DNA of 64,000 bases from Bacillota bacterium (GCA_023416955.1 JAEZGM010000050.1:1-64000); one strand, 5' to 3'. Numbered from the stretch's first letter, positions 16,769 to 26,815 are shown. A program made the numbers and translations. The notes: generated by a model not told the origin, from the sequence alone.

Positions 16769-17386
16769 ATGGACTGGTTTGCATATGAGAATAACGCAAG
16801 AACACAGGGATATCAGGTAATCTGCGGCATTGATGAAGCGGGGCGCGGGCCTTTGGCCGGCCCGGTGTTCGCTGCCGCAGTTATTTTGCCCGAAAACGCG
16901 GACATACCGGGGCTGAACGACTCTAAAAAGCTCAGCGAAAAAAAGAGGGAGGAGTTGTACCCCCTCATTACCGAAACGGCTGTCAGTTGGTCAGTCGGGT
17001 TTGCCACAGAACAGGAAATTGATGAAATCAATATTCTTCAAGCCACGTTTCTGGCAATGAAGCGTGCCTGTGACGGCTTGAATACCCGCCCCGATTACGC
17101 GCTGGTGGACGGCAACCGTATGCCGCGGCTGGGTGTCAGTACGGAAACGATCATCAAGGGCGACGCTCTGTCAGCCAGCATCGCGGCGGCATCTATTCTG
17201 GCTAAGGTGAGCCGTGACCGGCTGATGGTTGAAATTGATCAAATTTATCCGGAGTATCAGTTTTCAAAGCACAAGGGATACGGTACGGAATTACATAGGG
17301 AACTGCTCCATCAATACGGCCCTTGCCCGGTGCACCGCAAAACGTTTCTCAAAAAGATTCTGGGAGATGAAACCTTTGCAAAATGA
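16769..17386 (+). CDS. rnhB: Ribonuclease HII
   Basis: RNase HII nicks RNA in RNA-DNA hybrids, including single ribonucleotides in DNA. The 205-aa product has the catalytic DEAGRGPLAGP (Asp22, Glu23), NDSKKLS, and ALVDGN with the third Asp, followed by KGDALSASIAAASILAKVSRD. The ATG at 16769 follows GGGGTGTAAC and the rbgA stop by 1 bp. A longer in-frame extension lies inside rbgA and is not conserved. Confidence 0.97.
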   Translation: MDWFAYENNARTQGYQVICGIDEAGRGPLAGPVFAAAVILPENADIPGLNDSKKLSEKKREELYPLITETAVSWSVGFATEQEIDEINILQATFLAMKRACDGLNTRPDYALVDGNRMPRLGVSTETIIKGDALSASIAAASILAKVSRDRLMVEIDQIYPEYQFSKHKGYGTELHRELLHQYGPCPVHRKTFLKKILGDETFAK

Positions 17387-17747
17387 AACAGGAAAGCTGG
17401 GAGAAGACTACGCCGCGGAGCTGCTCCGTGAAAAGGGCTACCGCATTTTGGAGCGGAATTATCATTCGCGTTTCGGCGAAATTGACATTATTGCGGAGAA
17501 CAGCGAATACATTGTGTTTGCGGAAGTAAAAACCCGTGATGAAAATTTTGCGGTCAGTCCTTTGGAAGCGGTTACGAAAGGTAAGCAGAAAAAGCTGGGG
17601 AAAACGGCTTTGCTTTACCTGCAGTCGCACCCGACACCGCTTCAGCCGCGGTTTGACGTAATCGCCATTGTCACTGCCGGGGGCGACTTTACTGTAAAGT
17701 CAGCCGACCACATCCAGAACGCGTTTTCCATAGGAGGGTATATATGA
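17376..17747 (+). CDS. YraN-family (UPF0102) nuclease-fold protein
   Basis: The 123-aa product has the UPF0102 PD-(D/E)XK-like core: GEDYAAELLREKGYRILERN, FGEIDIIAE and VFAEVKTR with a helix after it. Its biochemical role is unsettled. The TTG at 17376 is 9 nt after GGGAG and overlaps rnhB by 11 bp; the ATG at 17367 abuts the SD and is less likely. rnhB-yraN adjacency is common in bacteria. Confidence 0.9.
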   Translation: MQNETGKLGEDYAAELLREKGYRILERNYHSRFGEIDIIAENSEYIVFAEVKTRDENFAVSPLEAVTKGKQKKLGKTALLYLQSHPTPLQPRFDVIAIVTAGGDFTVKSADHIQNAFSIGGYI

Positions 17748-18673
17748 AATATTTCGATCTCCATTGCGACACGATTTCAGACTGTTACGAAAAACAGCAA
17801 TCCCTTTATGACGGAAACCTACAGATTTCCCTTAAGCGCGGCGCTGCCTATTCCTCTTGGATTCAATGCTTTGCGGTATGGATTCCGGATGAAGTCAGGG
17901 GCAAAGCAGCATTCGATTATTTTGATACCATCTATGATCATATGCAGAAAGAAATTCAGCAATACTCCGATCATGTTATGCTGTGTAAAACTGCCGCTGA
18001 TCTGCAAACGGCAATCGGGCAGAAAAAAGTCGGCGCTGTTTTAACCGTAGAGGGCGGCGCAGCCGTCGCGGGTGATATGGGCAGGCTGCGGTACCTCGCG
18101 CAATGCGGCGTAAAGGCAATGACGCTTACATGGAATTCCTACTGTGAAATAGGAGACGGCGCGGGCGTCGCTTCACCCAAGGGTTTAACTGAGTTTGGCA
18201 GGCAGGCTGTTCGCGAGATGGAACGGGTCAATATGGTGGTGGACGTATCCCACGCCAGTGACCCGCTGTTTGATGATGTCGCCGCTTGTACGAGCAAACC
18301 GTTTATTGCGACGCATTCCAATTCACGTGCGGTCTGCAATCATAAAAGGAACCTCACGGACGACCAGTTCGGTGTAATTCGGGAGCGTGGCGGCTTAGTC
18401 GGCATGACGTTTGCACCCGGGTTTCTGAACGACTCCGAAACACCTAGGGTAGAAGATGTGCTCCGCCATACGGATCATTTCCTTTCTCTCGGTGGGGAAC
18501 ACTGCCTGGCAATCGGCGGTGATTTTGACGGAACTCCGCTTCCTGACGGCATGACCGGTATTGAGTCGGTGGAAACGCTTGCGGAACTGATGCTGCGGCA
18601 TAATTACAGCGAAAGCCTTGTAAATTCGATTTTATTTGATAATGCCTATCAATTTTTTCTTTCACTTTTATAA
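17744..18673 (+). CDS. Membrane dipeptidase, peptidase M19 family
   Basis: M19 enzymes are zinc dipeptidases that hydrolyse short or D-amino-acid-containing dipeptides. The 309-aa product shows the ligand set: FDLHCDT near residues 4-10, VEGG, DVSHASD, ATHSNSRAVCNHKRN and GGDFDG. There is no signal peptide, so it is probably cytoplasmic. Its ATG overlaps the yraN stop (ATGA). Confidence 0.9.
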   Translation: MKYFDLHCDTISDCYEKQQSLYDGNLQISLKRGAAYSSWIQCFAVWIPDEVRGKAAFDYFDTIYDHMQKEIQQYSDHVMLCKTAADLQTAIGQKKVGAVLTVEGGAAVAGDMGRLRYLAQCGVKAMTLTWNSYCEIGDGAGVASPKGLTEFGRQAVREMERVNMVVDVSHASDPLFDDVAACTSKPFIATHSNSRAVCNHKRNLTDDQFGVIRERGGLVGMTFAPGFLNDSETPRVEDVLRHTDHFLSLGGEHCLAIGGDFDGTPLPDGMTGIESVETLAELMLRHNYSESLVNSILFDNAYQFFLSLL

Positions 18674-18720
18674 GAATCATGTTATATTATTGGTAACAGT
18701 CAACCAAAGGGGGAACTATT

Positions 18721-20235
18721 TTGCATTATCAATCCACCAGAAGCAGTTCGGTCGCGGTTTCCGCAGCACAGGCAATGGCACAGGGTATTGCGGACGACGG
18801 CGGCCTTTTTGTACCCGACAGCTTTCCGCGTTTGTCTTATTCTGATTTAAGCGAATTGAGCCGTGCAGATTATACAGAGCGGGCAGCTCGGATTCTTTCC
18901 TTTTTTCTGCCCGACTTTTCCGCTGAGGAAATCGAGGAATGTGTCCGCAGTGCCTATGGCGGCGGTAAATTTGATCGGGGTCATCCGGCTCCTCTGACAG
19001 TACTGCAAAGCGAACGGGTGAATATGTGCATGCTGGAGCTTTGGCACGGGCCGACCTGCGCTTTTAAGGATATGGCGCTGCAGCTTTTGCCTCATTTGCT
19101 GACGAAATCTCTGCGCAAAATCCACTCCTCCAAAACCGCGGTCATTCTGGTCGCGACATCGGGCGACACCGGCAAGGCCGCGCTGGAAGGCTTTAAGGAC
19201 GTAGATGGAACACGTATCTTGGTCTTCTACCCGCAAAATGGTGTCAGCCCCATGCAGAAACAGCAAATGACCACGCAGGAAGGCAATAACGTATTTGTCT
19301 GTGCGATTGAAGGAAACTTTGACGATGCCCAGACCGGCGTTAAAAAGCTGTTTGCCGACGAGCAGATTCATGAATTGCTTGCGAGAAACGAAATGATGTT
19401 TTCCAGCGCTAATTCCATTAACTGGGGACGGCTTCTGCCGCAAATCGTATATTATTTTTCGGCTTACTGCGACTTGATCGCCAAGGAAAAAATCGACCGT
19501 GAGGGGCAGGAAATCAATGTGGTAGTCCCGACCGGTAATTTTGGCAATATTCTTGCCGCTTATTACGCAAGGAAAATGGGGCTGCCCATCAAGAAACTGA
19601 TCTGTGCTTCCAACTCCAATAACGTACTGACTGAATTTTTAAGTACAGGCGTTTACAACCGCAGCCGTCAGTTTTACACCACGATTTCTCCATCAATGGA
19701 TATTCTTGTTTCCAGCAACCTGGAGCGCTTGCTGTATGATTTGACCGGCAATGACAGTGCACGGGTCGCGGGGTGGATGAATCAGCTTGCGGAATCGGGG
19801 AAATATCAGGTTGATGAAGATGTCCTGGAACAAATCCACGCGTTGTTTTATGCGGGCTATTGCGACGACGACGCAACCAGAGCTACCATCCGTGAGATTT
19901 ATCATGAAGAAAAATATCTCTGCGATCCGCATACTGCAGTTGCTGTGAACGTATACCATCAGTACATCAGCGATACCGACGACCTGAAAACACCGACCGT
20001 TGTTGTTTCAACTGCCAGTCCCTATAAATTTGCCGACAGCGTGCTTCAATCCATTACCAATGATTCCATGGAAATGGATTCGGAGTTTACGAAGGTTCAG
20101 AAGCTGTCGGCAGCCACGGGTACGCCGGTTCCATCGCCGATTTCTTCACTGGAATCCAAACCGGTTCGGTTCCGCAATATCTGCACAAAGGGCACAATGG
20201 GTGAAATAGTGCTGAAAACCGCCGGTATTGATTAA
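18721..20235 (+). CDS. thrC: Threonine synthase
   Basis: ThrC converts O-phosphohomoserine to threonine with pyridoxal phosphate. The 504-aa product is of the long class, with an N-terminal YQSTRSSSVAVS segment, the PLP lysine in CAFKDMALQLLP, VATSGDTGKAALEG and PTGNFGNILAAYYA. The TTG at 18721 follows GGGGG. A modest promoter (TTCACT, 17 bp, TATATT) may lie in the 47-bp gap upstream. No hom or thrB gene is near. Confidence 0.95.
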   Translation: MHYQSTRSSSVAVSAAQAMAQGIADDGGLFVPDSFPRLSYSDLSELSRADYTERAARILSFFLPDFSAEEIEECVRSAYGGGKFDRGHPAPLTVLQSERVNMCMLELWHGPTCAFKDMALQLLPHLLTKSLRKIHSSKTAVILVATSGDTGKAALEGFKDVDGTRILVFYPQNGVSPMQKQQMTTQEGNNVFVCAIEGNFDDAQTGVKKLFADEQIHELLARNEMMFSSANSINWGRLLPQIVYYFSAYCDLIAKEKIDREGQEINVVVPTGNFGNILAAYYARKMGLPIKKLICASNSNNVLTEFLSTGVYNRSRQFYTTISPSMDILVSSNLERLLYDLTGNDSARVAGWMNQLAESGKYQVDEDVLEQIHALFYAGYCDDDATRATIREIYHEEKYLCDPHTAVAVNVYHQYISDTDDLKTPTVVVSTASPYKFADSVLQSITNDSMEMDSEFTKVQKLSAATGTPVPSPISSLESKPVRFRNICTKGTMGEIVLKTAGID

Positions 20236-20255
20236 CATTATGTAAGGAAGGCATT

Positions 20256-20945
20256 ATGTCACTTTTTGCAATTGCCGATCTGCATCTTTCACTCGGCAGC
20301 AACAAACCGATGGATGTGTTTGAGGGTTGGCAGAATTACACGGAAAAGCTGGAGCAGAACTGGCGTTCCATTGTAAAGGATGAGGATACGGTTGTAATCG
20401 CCGGGGATATTTCGTGGGCGATGAAGCTGGAGGAAACCTATCAGGATTTCTCGTTTATTCACTCTTTGCCGGGACAAAAGCTGATGCTGAAAGGCAACCA
20501 TGACTACTGGTGGTCTACAAAAAAGAAAATTGATACCTATTTTTCGGAAAACGGGTTTGATTCCATCCGTATTGTTCACAATAACGCGGTGGCGGTAGGG
20601 GATATCGCCGTCTGCGGAACGCGCGGCTGGCTTTACAATGCCGAAACGGCGGAAGATAAAAAAATAGTCAATCGTGAGGTCGGCCGGCTGAACGCTTCGC
20701 TCGACGATGCCGCCCGTCAGGGAAAAGAACCCCTCGTTTTTCTTCACTACCCTCCGGTTTACGACAATCTGGAATGCACGGAGATTCTGAATGTGCTCAC
20801 GGAACGCGGAATCAACCAATGTTATTTTGGCCATATTCATGGCAGTCAGGCAGCCAAACGCGCCATTACAGGCGAATACAGGGGAATAAAAATGCATTTA
20901 ATTTCCTGTGATCATGTCCGTTTTATGCCGGTTTTGGTAAGGTGA
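20256..20945 (+). CDS. Calcineurin-like metallophosphoesterase
   Basis: The 229-aa product has the metallophosphoesterase ligand motifs: ADLHLS near the N-terminus, AGDISWAMK, KGNHDYWW and a C-terminal FGHIHGSQ. Two metal ions and a phosphoester substrate are implied, but the substrate is not evident. It follows thrC by 20 bp and may be co-transcribed with it. Confidence 0.9.
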   Translation: MSLFAIADLHLSLGSNKPMDVFEGWQNYTEKLEQNWRSIVKDEDTVVIAGDISWAMKLEETYQDFSFIHSLPGQKLMLKGNHDYWWSTKKKIDTYFSENGFDSIRIVHNNAVAVGDIAVCGTRGWLYNAETAEDKKIVNREVGRLNASLDDAARQGKEPLVFLHYPPVYDNLECTEILNVLTERGINQCYFGHIHGSQAAKRAITGEYRGIKMHLISCDHVRFMPVLVR

Positions 20946-20985
20946 ACAAATTATTAATATTTCAATCAATATATAGAATAATGAA

Positions 20986-21015
20986 TTGACATGTGTTATA
21001 ATACGTTGAGATAAT
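20986..21015 (+). promoter_or_regulatory. Candidate tig promoter
   Basis: TTGACA (20986-20991), 18 bp and GATAAT (21010-21015) lie just before the SD of tig, implying a very short leader. A better TATAAT at 20997 has no correctly spaced -35 box. Confidence 0.4.
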
Positions 21016-21041
21016 TTGCAATTTTGCAGGAGGAAATAGAA

Positions 21042-22343
21042 ATGAGTTTAAAATCGTCCAATAAGGTTGAGACAAACCGTTATCAGCTGGAAGTTGAAAT
21101 CGACGCTGAGGCTTTTAAGAAAGCGGTTGATCAGGTTTATCATAAACAGAGCAAAAATATTACGATTCCCGGTTTCCGCAAAGGAAAAGCGCCCCGTGCG
21201 TTTATAGAGAAATATTACGGCGAGCAGGTTTTCTACGAAGACGCAATCAATGCGGTTTATCCCGATGCGTTGGACGAAGCAGTCAGTGCGGCAAAGCTTG
21301 AAGTGGTACCGGACAAAATTGATTTCGATCTCGTTTCCGCCGGTAAAGACGGGCTTGTTTTCAAGGCAACCGTCACAACAAAGCCCGAAGTGGAAATTGA
21401 AGGATACAAAGGCTTAGCGGCAACAAAGAAGCCGATTGACGTAACAGAAGAAGAGATCAACGACGAAATCAAGAAGGTTCAGCAGCGCAATTCCAGAATG
21501 GTAACAGTTGAAGACCGTGCGGCACAGGACGGCGATATTGCAGTTATCGACTTTGACGGTTCTGTTGACGGAGTAGCGTTTGAGGGCGGAAAAGCTGAAA
21601 ATTACAGCCTTACCCTTGGCGCAGGACAGTTTATCCCCGGATTCGAAGAGCAGGTAATCGGTCATAAGACGGGCGACGAATTTGACATCAACGTAAAGTT
21701 CCCCGATGATTATCAGGCTGCGGATCTTGCAGGAAAAGATTCTGTTTTCAAAATCAAACTGCATGAAATTAAGATGAAGGAACTGCCGGAGCTGGACGAC
21801 GACTTCGTGAAAGATGTCAGCGAGTTCGACACACTTGAGAGCTACAAGCAGGACATTAAAGAAAAGCTGAATGCTTCCAAGGAAACACAGGCGCAGGACG
21901 ACGTTGAGAATCAGTTGATCGATCAACTGATCGAAAAAATGAAAGCGGAAATTCCGCAGGCTATGTTCGAGAACCGGATTGACGACGATATCCGCGAATT
22001 TGCTTATCGCCTCCAGTCCCAGGGTCTTGATATCGACACCTATATGAAATACACCGGTATGACCAACGAGAGCATTCGCGGTCAGTTCCAGCCCCAGGCT
22101 GAACGTCAGGTCAAGGTACGCCTTGCACTGGAGAAGATTGCGGAGCTTGAATCCATTGTACCGAGTGAAGAAGACATTAACACAGAGTACGAAAAGCTGG
22201 CAAAGAATTATGAAATGGACGCCGACAAGGTGAAAGGCTTAATTCCTCAGGAAGAATTGGTAAAGGATCTTGTGGTCGAAAAGGCAATTAATTTGGTTCG
22301 CGATACCGCAGTCGTTACCGAAGGCGAAAAATCAGCGGAATAA
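21042..22343 (+). CDS. tig: Trigger factor
   Basis: Trigger factor is the ribosome-bound chaperone with peptidyl-prolyl isomerase activity. The 433-aa product has the N-terminal ribosome-docking signature (FRKGKAPRAFIEKYYG), a central FKBP domain from about 155 (GDIAVIDFDGSVDGVAFEGG, FIPGFEEQVIG) and a helical C-terminal chaperone domain. The ATG at 21042 is 12 nt after GGAGGA; an upstream in-frame TTG overlaps the SD. It leads the tig-clpP-clpX-lon cluster. Confidence 0.97.
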   Translation: MSLKSSNKVETNRYQLEVEIDAEAFKKAVDQVYHKQSKNITIPGFRKGKAPRAFIEKYYGEQVFYEDAINAVYPDALDEAVSAAKLEVVPDKIDFDLVSAGKDGLVFKATVTTKPEVEIEGYKGLAATKKPIDVTEEEINDEIKKVQQRNSRMVTVEDRAAQDGDIAVIDFDGSVDGVAFEGGKAENYSLTLGAGQFIPGFEEQVIGHKTGDEFDINVKFPDDYQAADLAGKDSVFKIKLHEIKMKELPELDDDFVKDVSEFDTLESYKQDIKEKLNASKETQAQDDVENQLIDQLIEKMKAEIPQAMFENRIDDDIREFAYRLQSQGLDIDTYMKYTGMTNESIRGQFQPQAERQVKVRLALEKIAELESIVPSEEDINTEYEKLAKNYEMDADKVKGLIPQEELVKDLVVEKAINLVRDTAVVTEGEKSAE

Positions 22344-22407
22344 TCCGTATAAATTTCTTAATTCCTGCCAATGCTGAATTTGTTGTTGCTTATTGGAGGT
22401 ATAATAA

Positions 22408-22989
22408 ATGAGTTTAGTTCCATATGTCGTTGAACAGACTAACCGCGGGGAGCGTTCTTATGATATTTTTTCCCGCTTGCTCAATGACCGCATTATCATG
22501 CTGGCGGAAGAAGTCAACGATACATCAGCGAGTCTGGTTGTTGCACAGTTACTTTATCTGGAAGGGCAGGATCCCGCAAAGGAGATCAGCCTCTACATTA
22601 ACAGCCCCGGGGGCTCCGTAACATCCGGAATGGCGATCTACGATACCATGCAGTATATCAAGTGCGATGTGAGCACGATTTGTATGGGTATGGCAGCCAG
22701 CATGGGCGCGTTCCTGCTGGCCGCGGGCACGAAAGGTAAGCGCTTTTCGCTGCCGAACAGCGATATTATGATTCACCAGCCAAGCGGCGGTGCGCAGGGT
22801 CAGGCAACTGATGTGCGAATTCATGCAGATCATATTATTGCAACCAAGAAAAAATTGAATGAGATTTTAGCAGAACGTACGGGTCAGCCGCTTGAAGTAA
22901 TTGAGCGCGACACCGAACGCGATAATTTTATGACCGCGGAGCAGGCACTGAATTATGGTCTGATTGATAAGGTCATTTCTTCCAGATGA
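22408..22989 (+). CDS. clpP: ATP-dependent Clp protease proteolytic subunit
   Basis: The 193-aa product has the catalytic triad at canonical places: Ser98 in GMAASMGAF, His123 in IMIHQPSGG and Asp172 in ERDNFM. It forms the tetradecameric chamber served by ClpX, encoded 13 bp downstream. Start and length match other ClpP proteins; TTGGAGGT precedes the ATG. Confidence 0.98.
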   Translation: MSLVPYVVEQTNRGERSYDIFSRLLNDRIIMLAEEVNDTSASLVVAQLLYLEGQDPAKEISLYINSPGGSVTSGMAIYDTMQYIKCDVSTICMGMAASMGAFLLAAGTKGKRFSLPNSDIMIHQPSGGAQGQATDVRIHADHIIATKKKLNEILAERTGQPLEVIERDTERDNFMTAEQALNYGLIDKVISSR

Positions 22990-23002
22990 GGTTGGTGATA
23001 TC

Positions 23003-24313
23003 ATGCCGAATAACGAAGATACTAGAGAAAGAGGCGTAAGCTGCTCGTTCTGCGGAAAGCCGCAGAGTGAGGCGCGTCGGTTGATCGCCGGTCCTGGGGT
23101 TTATATCTGTGACGAGTGCATTGAACTTTGCATGTCGATTTTGGAGGATGAAAAAAATCTTTCCAATCGGAAGACAAACTACAATGAGCCGATCGCGGAA
23201 TTGCCGAAGCCACAGGATATTAAAAAGCAGCTTGATGATTATGTCATCGGTCAGGAACAGGCAAAAATTGCTCTTTCCGTTGCGGTATATAATCATTATA
23301 AACGCATTTACTACGGCAAAGATGATGTCGAACTGACAAAGAGCAATGTGCTCCTGCTTGGGCCTACAGGTGTTGGTAAAACGCTTCTCGCGCAGACACT
23401 GGCTAAAGTTTTGGATGTGCCCTTTGCAATTGCAGACGCCACAACCTTGACGGAAGCCGGCTATGTCGGTGAAGACGTGGAAAACATTTTACTGCGTCTG
23501 ATTCAGGCGGCGGATTTTGATATAGAGCGTGCCGAACGCGGCATTATTTATATTGATGAGATTGACAAGATCGCAAGAAAGTCCGAAAACCCCTCCATTA
23601 CCCGCGACGTCAGCGGCGAGGGCGTGCAGCAGGCTTTGCTGAAAATTTTAGAGGGCACGGTTTCCAATGTACCGCCTCAGGGTGGACGGAAACACCCGCA
23701 GCAGGAGTTTTTACAGATTGATACTTCAAATATTCTGTTTATCTGCGGCGGAGCGTTTGACGGCCTTGAAAAAACGGTGCAAAACCGTACGGCTTCTTCC
23801 GGTTTGGGCTTTGGCGCTCAGGTAAGAAGCAAGGCGGAGCTGGACTCCACCGCATGGATGCAGGACGTTGTCCCGCACGATTTGGTCAAATTCGGTTTGA
23901 TTCCGGAACTGGTCGGCCGCCTTCCCGTGATTGCAGCACTGAACGGACTGGATGAGGATGCGTTGGTTCGGATTTTGACTGAGCCGAAAAACAGCCTGAT
24001 CAGCCAGTACAAAAAGCTGTTTCAGTTGGATAAGGTGGAGCTGGAATTCCAGCCGGAAGCACTGAAGGCAATCGCAAAGAAAACCATTGAACGCCGCACC
24101 GGTGCGAGAGGACTTCGGTCAATTCTGGAAAGCTTGCTGACAGGTTTGATGTATGAAGTTCCTACTGATTACACTGTGGAAAAGGTTGTGATTACCGAGG
24201 ATACGGTGAACACAAATGCGAAGCCCGAAATTGTCTATAATCCGGAGAGAAAACCGGTGAAGATCAAGATTACGACCCCCAGAAAACGCGGGCGAAAAGA
24301 TACCGCATCATAA
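23003..24313 (+). CDS. clpX: ClpX ATPase subunit of Clp protease
   Basis: The 436-aa unfoldase has an N-terminal C4 zinc finger (Cys14, Cys17, Cys36, Cys39), Walker A GPTGVGKT at 120-127, Walker B IIYIDEIDKI and the RKSENPSITRD region. It also has the IGF-like loop region that docks to ClpP. The ATG at 23003, after GAGGTTGG, gives the standard N-terminus; an in-frame extension into clpP is not used by the family. Confidence 0.98.
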   Translation: MPNNEDTRERGVSCSFCGKPQSEARRLIAGPGVYICDECIELCMSILEDEKNLSNRKTNYNEPIAELPKPQDIKKQLDDYVIGQEQAKIALSVAVYNHYKRIYYGKDDVELTKSNVLLLGPTGVGKTLLAQTLAKVLDVPFAIADATTLTEAGYVGEDVENILLRLIQAADFDIERAERGIIYIDEIDKIARKSENPSITRDVSGEGVQQALLKILEGTVSNVPPQGGRKHPQQEFLQIDTSNILFICGGAFDGLEKTVQNRTASSGLGFGAQVRSKAELDSTAWMQDVVPHDLVKFGLIPELVGRLPVIAALNGLDEDALVRILTEPKNSLISQYKKLFQLDKVELEFQPEALKAIAKKTIERRTGARGLRSILESLLTGLMYEVPTDYTVEKVVITEDTVNTNAKPEIVYNPERKPVKIKITTPRKRGRKDTAS

Positions 24314-24330
24314 TTTATAACGATTAATTT

Positions 24331-24374
24331 ATGGCTGTTGACGTGGTAGCACCGGTTATCACAGCAACAGCCAT
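24331..24374 (+). promoter_or_regulatory. Long interrupted inverted repeat between clpX and lon
   Basis: ATGGCTGTTG (24331-24340) pairs with CAACAGCCAT (24365-24374). Inside, GTGGTA pairs with TATCAC around GCACCGGT. No T-run follows, so a plain terminator is unlikely. It does not match the CtsR or CIRCE heat-shock operators. It could be an attenuator or repressor site for lon. Confidence 0.45.
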
Positions 24375-24392
24375 TTGCGCTAAGGAGCGAAT

Positions 24393-26804
24393 ATGAGTAC
24401 AAAATCTGAACTGCAAAAGATTAAAACAATCCAACTCCCTGTGCTGGCGCTCAGGGGCTTGGTTATATTCCCCGGCATGCTGCTGCAGTTTGACGTTGGT
24501 CGCAAAAAATCCATACTGGCTCTATCCAAGGCCATGGAGGAAAACCAGCAGATTCTTTTGGTTGCGCAAAAGGACATCGGCGAAGATGACCCTGACAGCA
24601 GTCAGGTCTACTATACCGGTGTTGTGGCAAGTGTGAAGCAGGTGGTGCGCCATTCAGACGATGGAGTACGCCTTTTTGCCGAAGGCCTTTACCGCGCAGA
24701 AATAGAATCCGTTGCCAGTGAAAGCCCGTTTTTATTGGCTGAGGTATGTGAGCTGAAATCAAAGTCCTACCGTACATCACACAAAACGGAAGCGCTGATG
24801 CGTTACACGCAGGAGCTATTTGAGGAATATATTCAAAACTACGGTCGGATTGCGCCTGACATCGTACTGGGCGTAATTCAGAAAAAGGATTGCGGAGAGC
24901 TCGCTGATTTCATTACTTCCAACATCATGCTGGATTTTGAAAAAAAGCAAAGTATTTTGGAAGAACTGCACCCCGTCAAACGGTTGGAAATTCTCACGGA
25001 GATTCTGCAGGAGGAAATTGACGTTCTCTCCATTGAATCACAGATCAGCGAACGTGCACGACAGCAGATTTCAGACAATCAGCGCGAATATTTTCTGCGG
25101 GAGCAGATGAAAGCGATTTCGGACGAATTGGGGGAAGAAGATAATCCTTCGGACGATGCAGCATCTTTGCGGGAACGTGTGCTGAAAATGAAGCTGCCTG
25201 AACTTCAGAATGAAAAACTTCTGAAGGAATGTGACCGCCTTGCAAAAATGCCGGAAGGCTCCCATGAAGCAAGCGTAGTTGTCAGCTATATTGAATCCTG
25301 CCTTGACCTTCCATGGAATCATGCCAGCAAAGAGCATATTGATCTTGCGAAAGCGCAGAAAGCGCTCGACAGGGATCATTACGGACTGACAAAGGTGAAA
25401 GAGCGCATTGTGGAAAGCCTCGCCGTAAAGAAGCTGGCGCCCGATATGAAAGGCCAGATCATTTGCCTCGTCGGCCCTCCCGGCGTGGGAAAAACATCAA
25501 TTGCCATGTCGATTGCAAAAGCGATCGGGCGTAAGTATGTCCGTGTATCACTTGGCGGCGTTCGCGATGAGTCCGACATTATCGGCCACAGAAGAACCTA
25601 TATCGGTTCAATGCCGGGAAGAATTATCTCCGCGCTGAAGCAGGCGGGCGCCAATAACCCGTTGATTTTGCTGGACGAAATTGATAAGCTCAGCAATGAC
25701 TACCACGGTGACCCCGCGTCCGCCTTGCTGGAGGTACTGGACCCGGAGCAGAATTCGGCGTTTTACGACCATTACATTGATATGCCGTTTGATTTAAGCA
25801 ATGTGATGTTCATTACAACCGCAAATGATGCAAGCTCTATTCCTGAACCTCTTTACGACAGAATGGACGTCATCACGCTGGGCAGCTATACGCATGAGGA
25901 AAAATACCAGATTGTGCTGAAGCACCTTGTGCCAAAGCAGATGAAAAGGCACGGCATCAGCACAAAATCGCTGAAAATTACACCGGACGCACTGCATACC
26001 TTAATTGACGGGTATACAAGGGAAGCGGGCGTCAGAAGTCTTGAACGCCAGATTGCCGCGCTTTGCAGAAAAGCTGCGAAGAAAATTGTGGAAGACAGTA
26101 CTGTAAAAATTACAGTGAAACCCGATAATCTCGAGGAATTTTTGGGGCCGAAGCGCTTTAAAACCGATGAACTGCATAAATCCGATATGGTTGGGCTGGT
26201 TAACGGCCTGGCCTGGACGAGTGTCGGAGGAGAAATTTTGCCGATTGAAGTTGCTGTGATGGACGGTTCCGGTAAAATTGAGCTGACCGGCTCCCTCGGT
26301 GACGTGATGAAAGAATCCGCGAGGACCGCGATCAGCTGCATCCGTACCAGAGCTTCCAGCCTCGGCATTCATCATGATTTCTATAATAAATATGATATTC
26401 ACATCCACGCGCCGGAAGGGGCGATTCCGAAAGACGGCCCTTCGGCCGGCACCGCAATGGCCACCGCCATTACATCTGCGCTGACCAATATCCCGATTCG
26501 GCACGATGTTGCCATGACCGGCGAAATCACGCTGCTTGGCCGTGTGCTGCCAATCGGCGGACTGAAAGAAAAAACAATGGCCGCCTACCGCTCGGGAATC
26601 AAGCGCGTCATTATACCCGCCGACAATGTATCCGACCTGGCGGACATTGACAAGGTCGTCAAGGACGCGGTCGAATTTCTGCCGGTCGATAAAATCGATC
26701 AGGTATTGGAGGCTGCGCTTGTAGATAAGCCTAATTCGGATTCAGTGGATCATACAAAGTCAGTGGGTGCTTCCCCGGCAAAAAACCCCGAACTTACGCA
26801 CTAG
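24393..26804 (+). CDS. lon: ATP-dependent Lon protease
   Basis: The 803-aa serine protease has an N-terminal substrate-recognition LON domain (about 14-205), an AAA+ module with Walker A GPPGVGKT at 361-368 and Walker B LILLDEIDKL, and a C-terminal protease domain. The catalytic Ser684 is in PKDGPSAGTAMA and Lys725 in GGLKEKTMAA. It follows clpX behind an inverted repeat and precedes engB by 11 bp, the usual Firmicutes order. Confidence 0.98.
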   Translation: MSTKSELQKIKTIQLPVLALRGLVIFPGMLLQFDVGRKKSILALSKAMEENQQILLVAQKDIGEDDPDSSQVYYTGVVASVKQVVRHSDDGVRLFAEGLYRAEIESVASESPFLLAEVCELKSKSYRTSHKTEALMRYTQELFEEYIQNYGRIAPDIVLGVIQKKDCGELADFITSNIMLDFEKKQSILEELHPVKRLEILTEILQEEIDVLSIESQISERARQQISDNQREYFLREQMKAISDELGEEDNPSDDAASLRERVLKMKLPELQNEKLLKECDRLAKMPEGSHEASVVVSYIESCLDLPWNHASKEHIDLAKAQKALDRDHYGLTKVKERIVESLAVKKLAPDMKGQIICLVGPPGVGKTSIAMSIAKAIGRKYVRVSLGGVRDESDIIGHRRTYIGSMPGRIISALKQAGANNPLILLDEIDKLSNDYHGDPASALLEVLDPEQNSAFYDHYIDMPFDLSNVMFITTANDASSIPEPLYDRMDVITLGSYTHEEKYQIVLKHLVPKQMKRHGISTKSLKITPDALHTLIDGYTREAGVRSLERQIAALCRKAAKKIVEDSTVKITVKPDNLEEFLGPKRFKTDELHKSDMVGLVNGLAWTSVGGEILPIEVAVMDGSGKIELTGSLGDVMKESARTAISCIRTRASSLGIHHDFYNKYDIHIHAPEGAIPKDGPSAGTAMATAITSALTNIPIRHDVAMTGEITLLGRVLPIGGLKEKTMAAYRSGIKRVIIPADNVSDLADIDKVVKDAVEFLPVDKIDQVLEAALVDKPNSDSVDHTKSVGASPAKNPELTH

Positions 26805-26815
26805 GGGGGGAAGTT

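Noticed and set aside
20986..21002. TTGACA followed by TATAAT upstream of tig
   Set aside because: The spacing is only 5 bp, so the two cannot form one promoter; GATAAT at 21010 pairs better.
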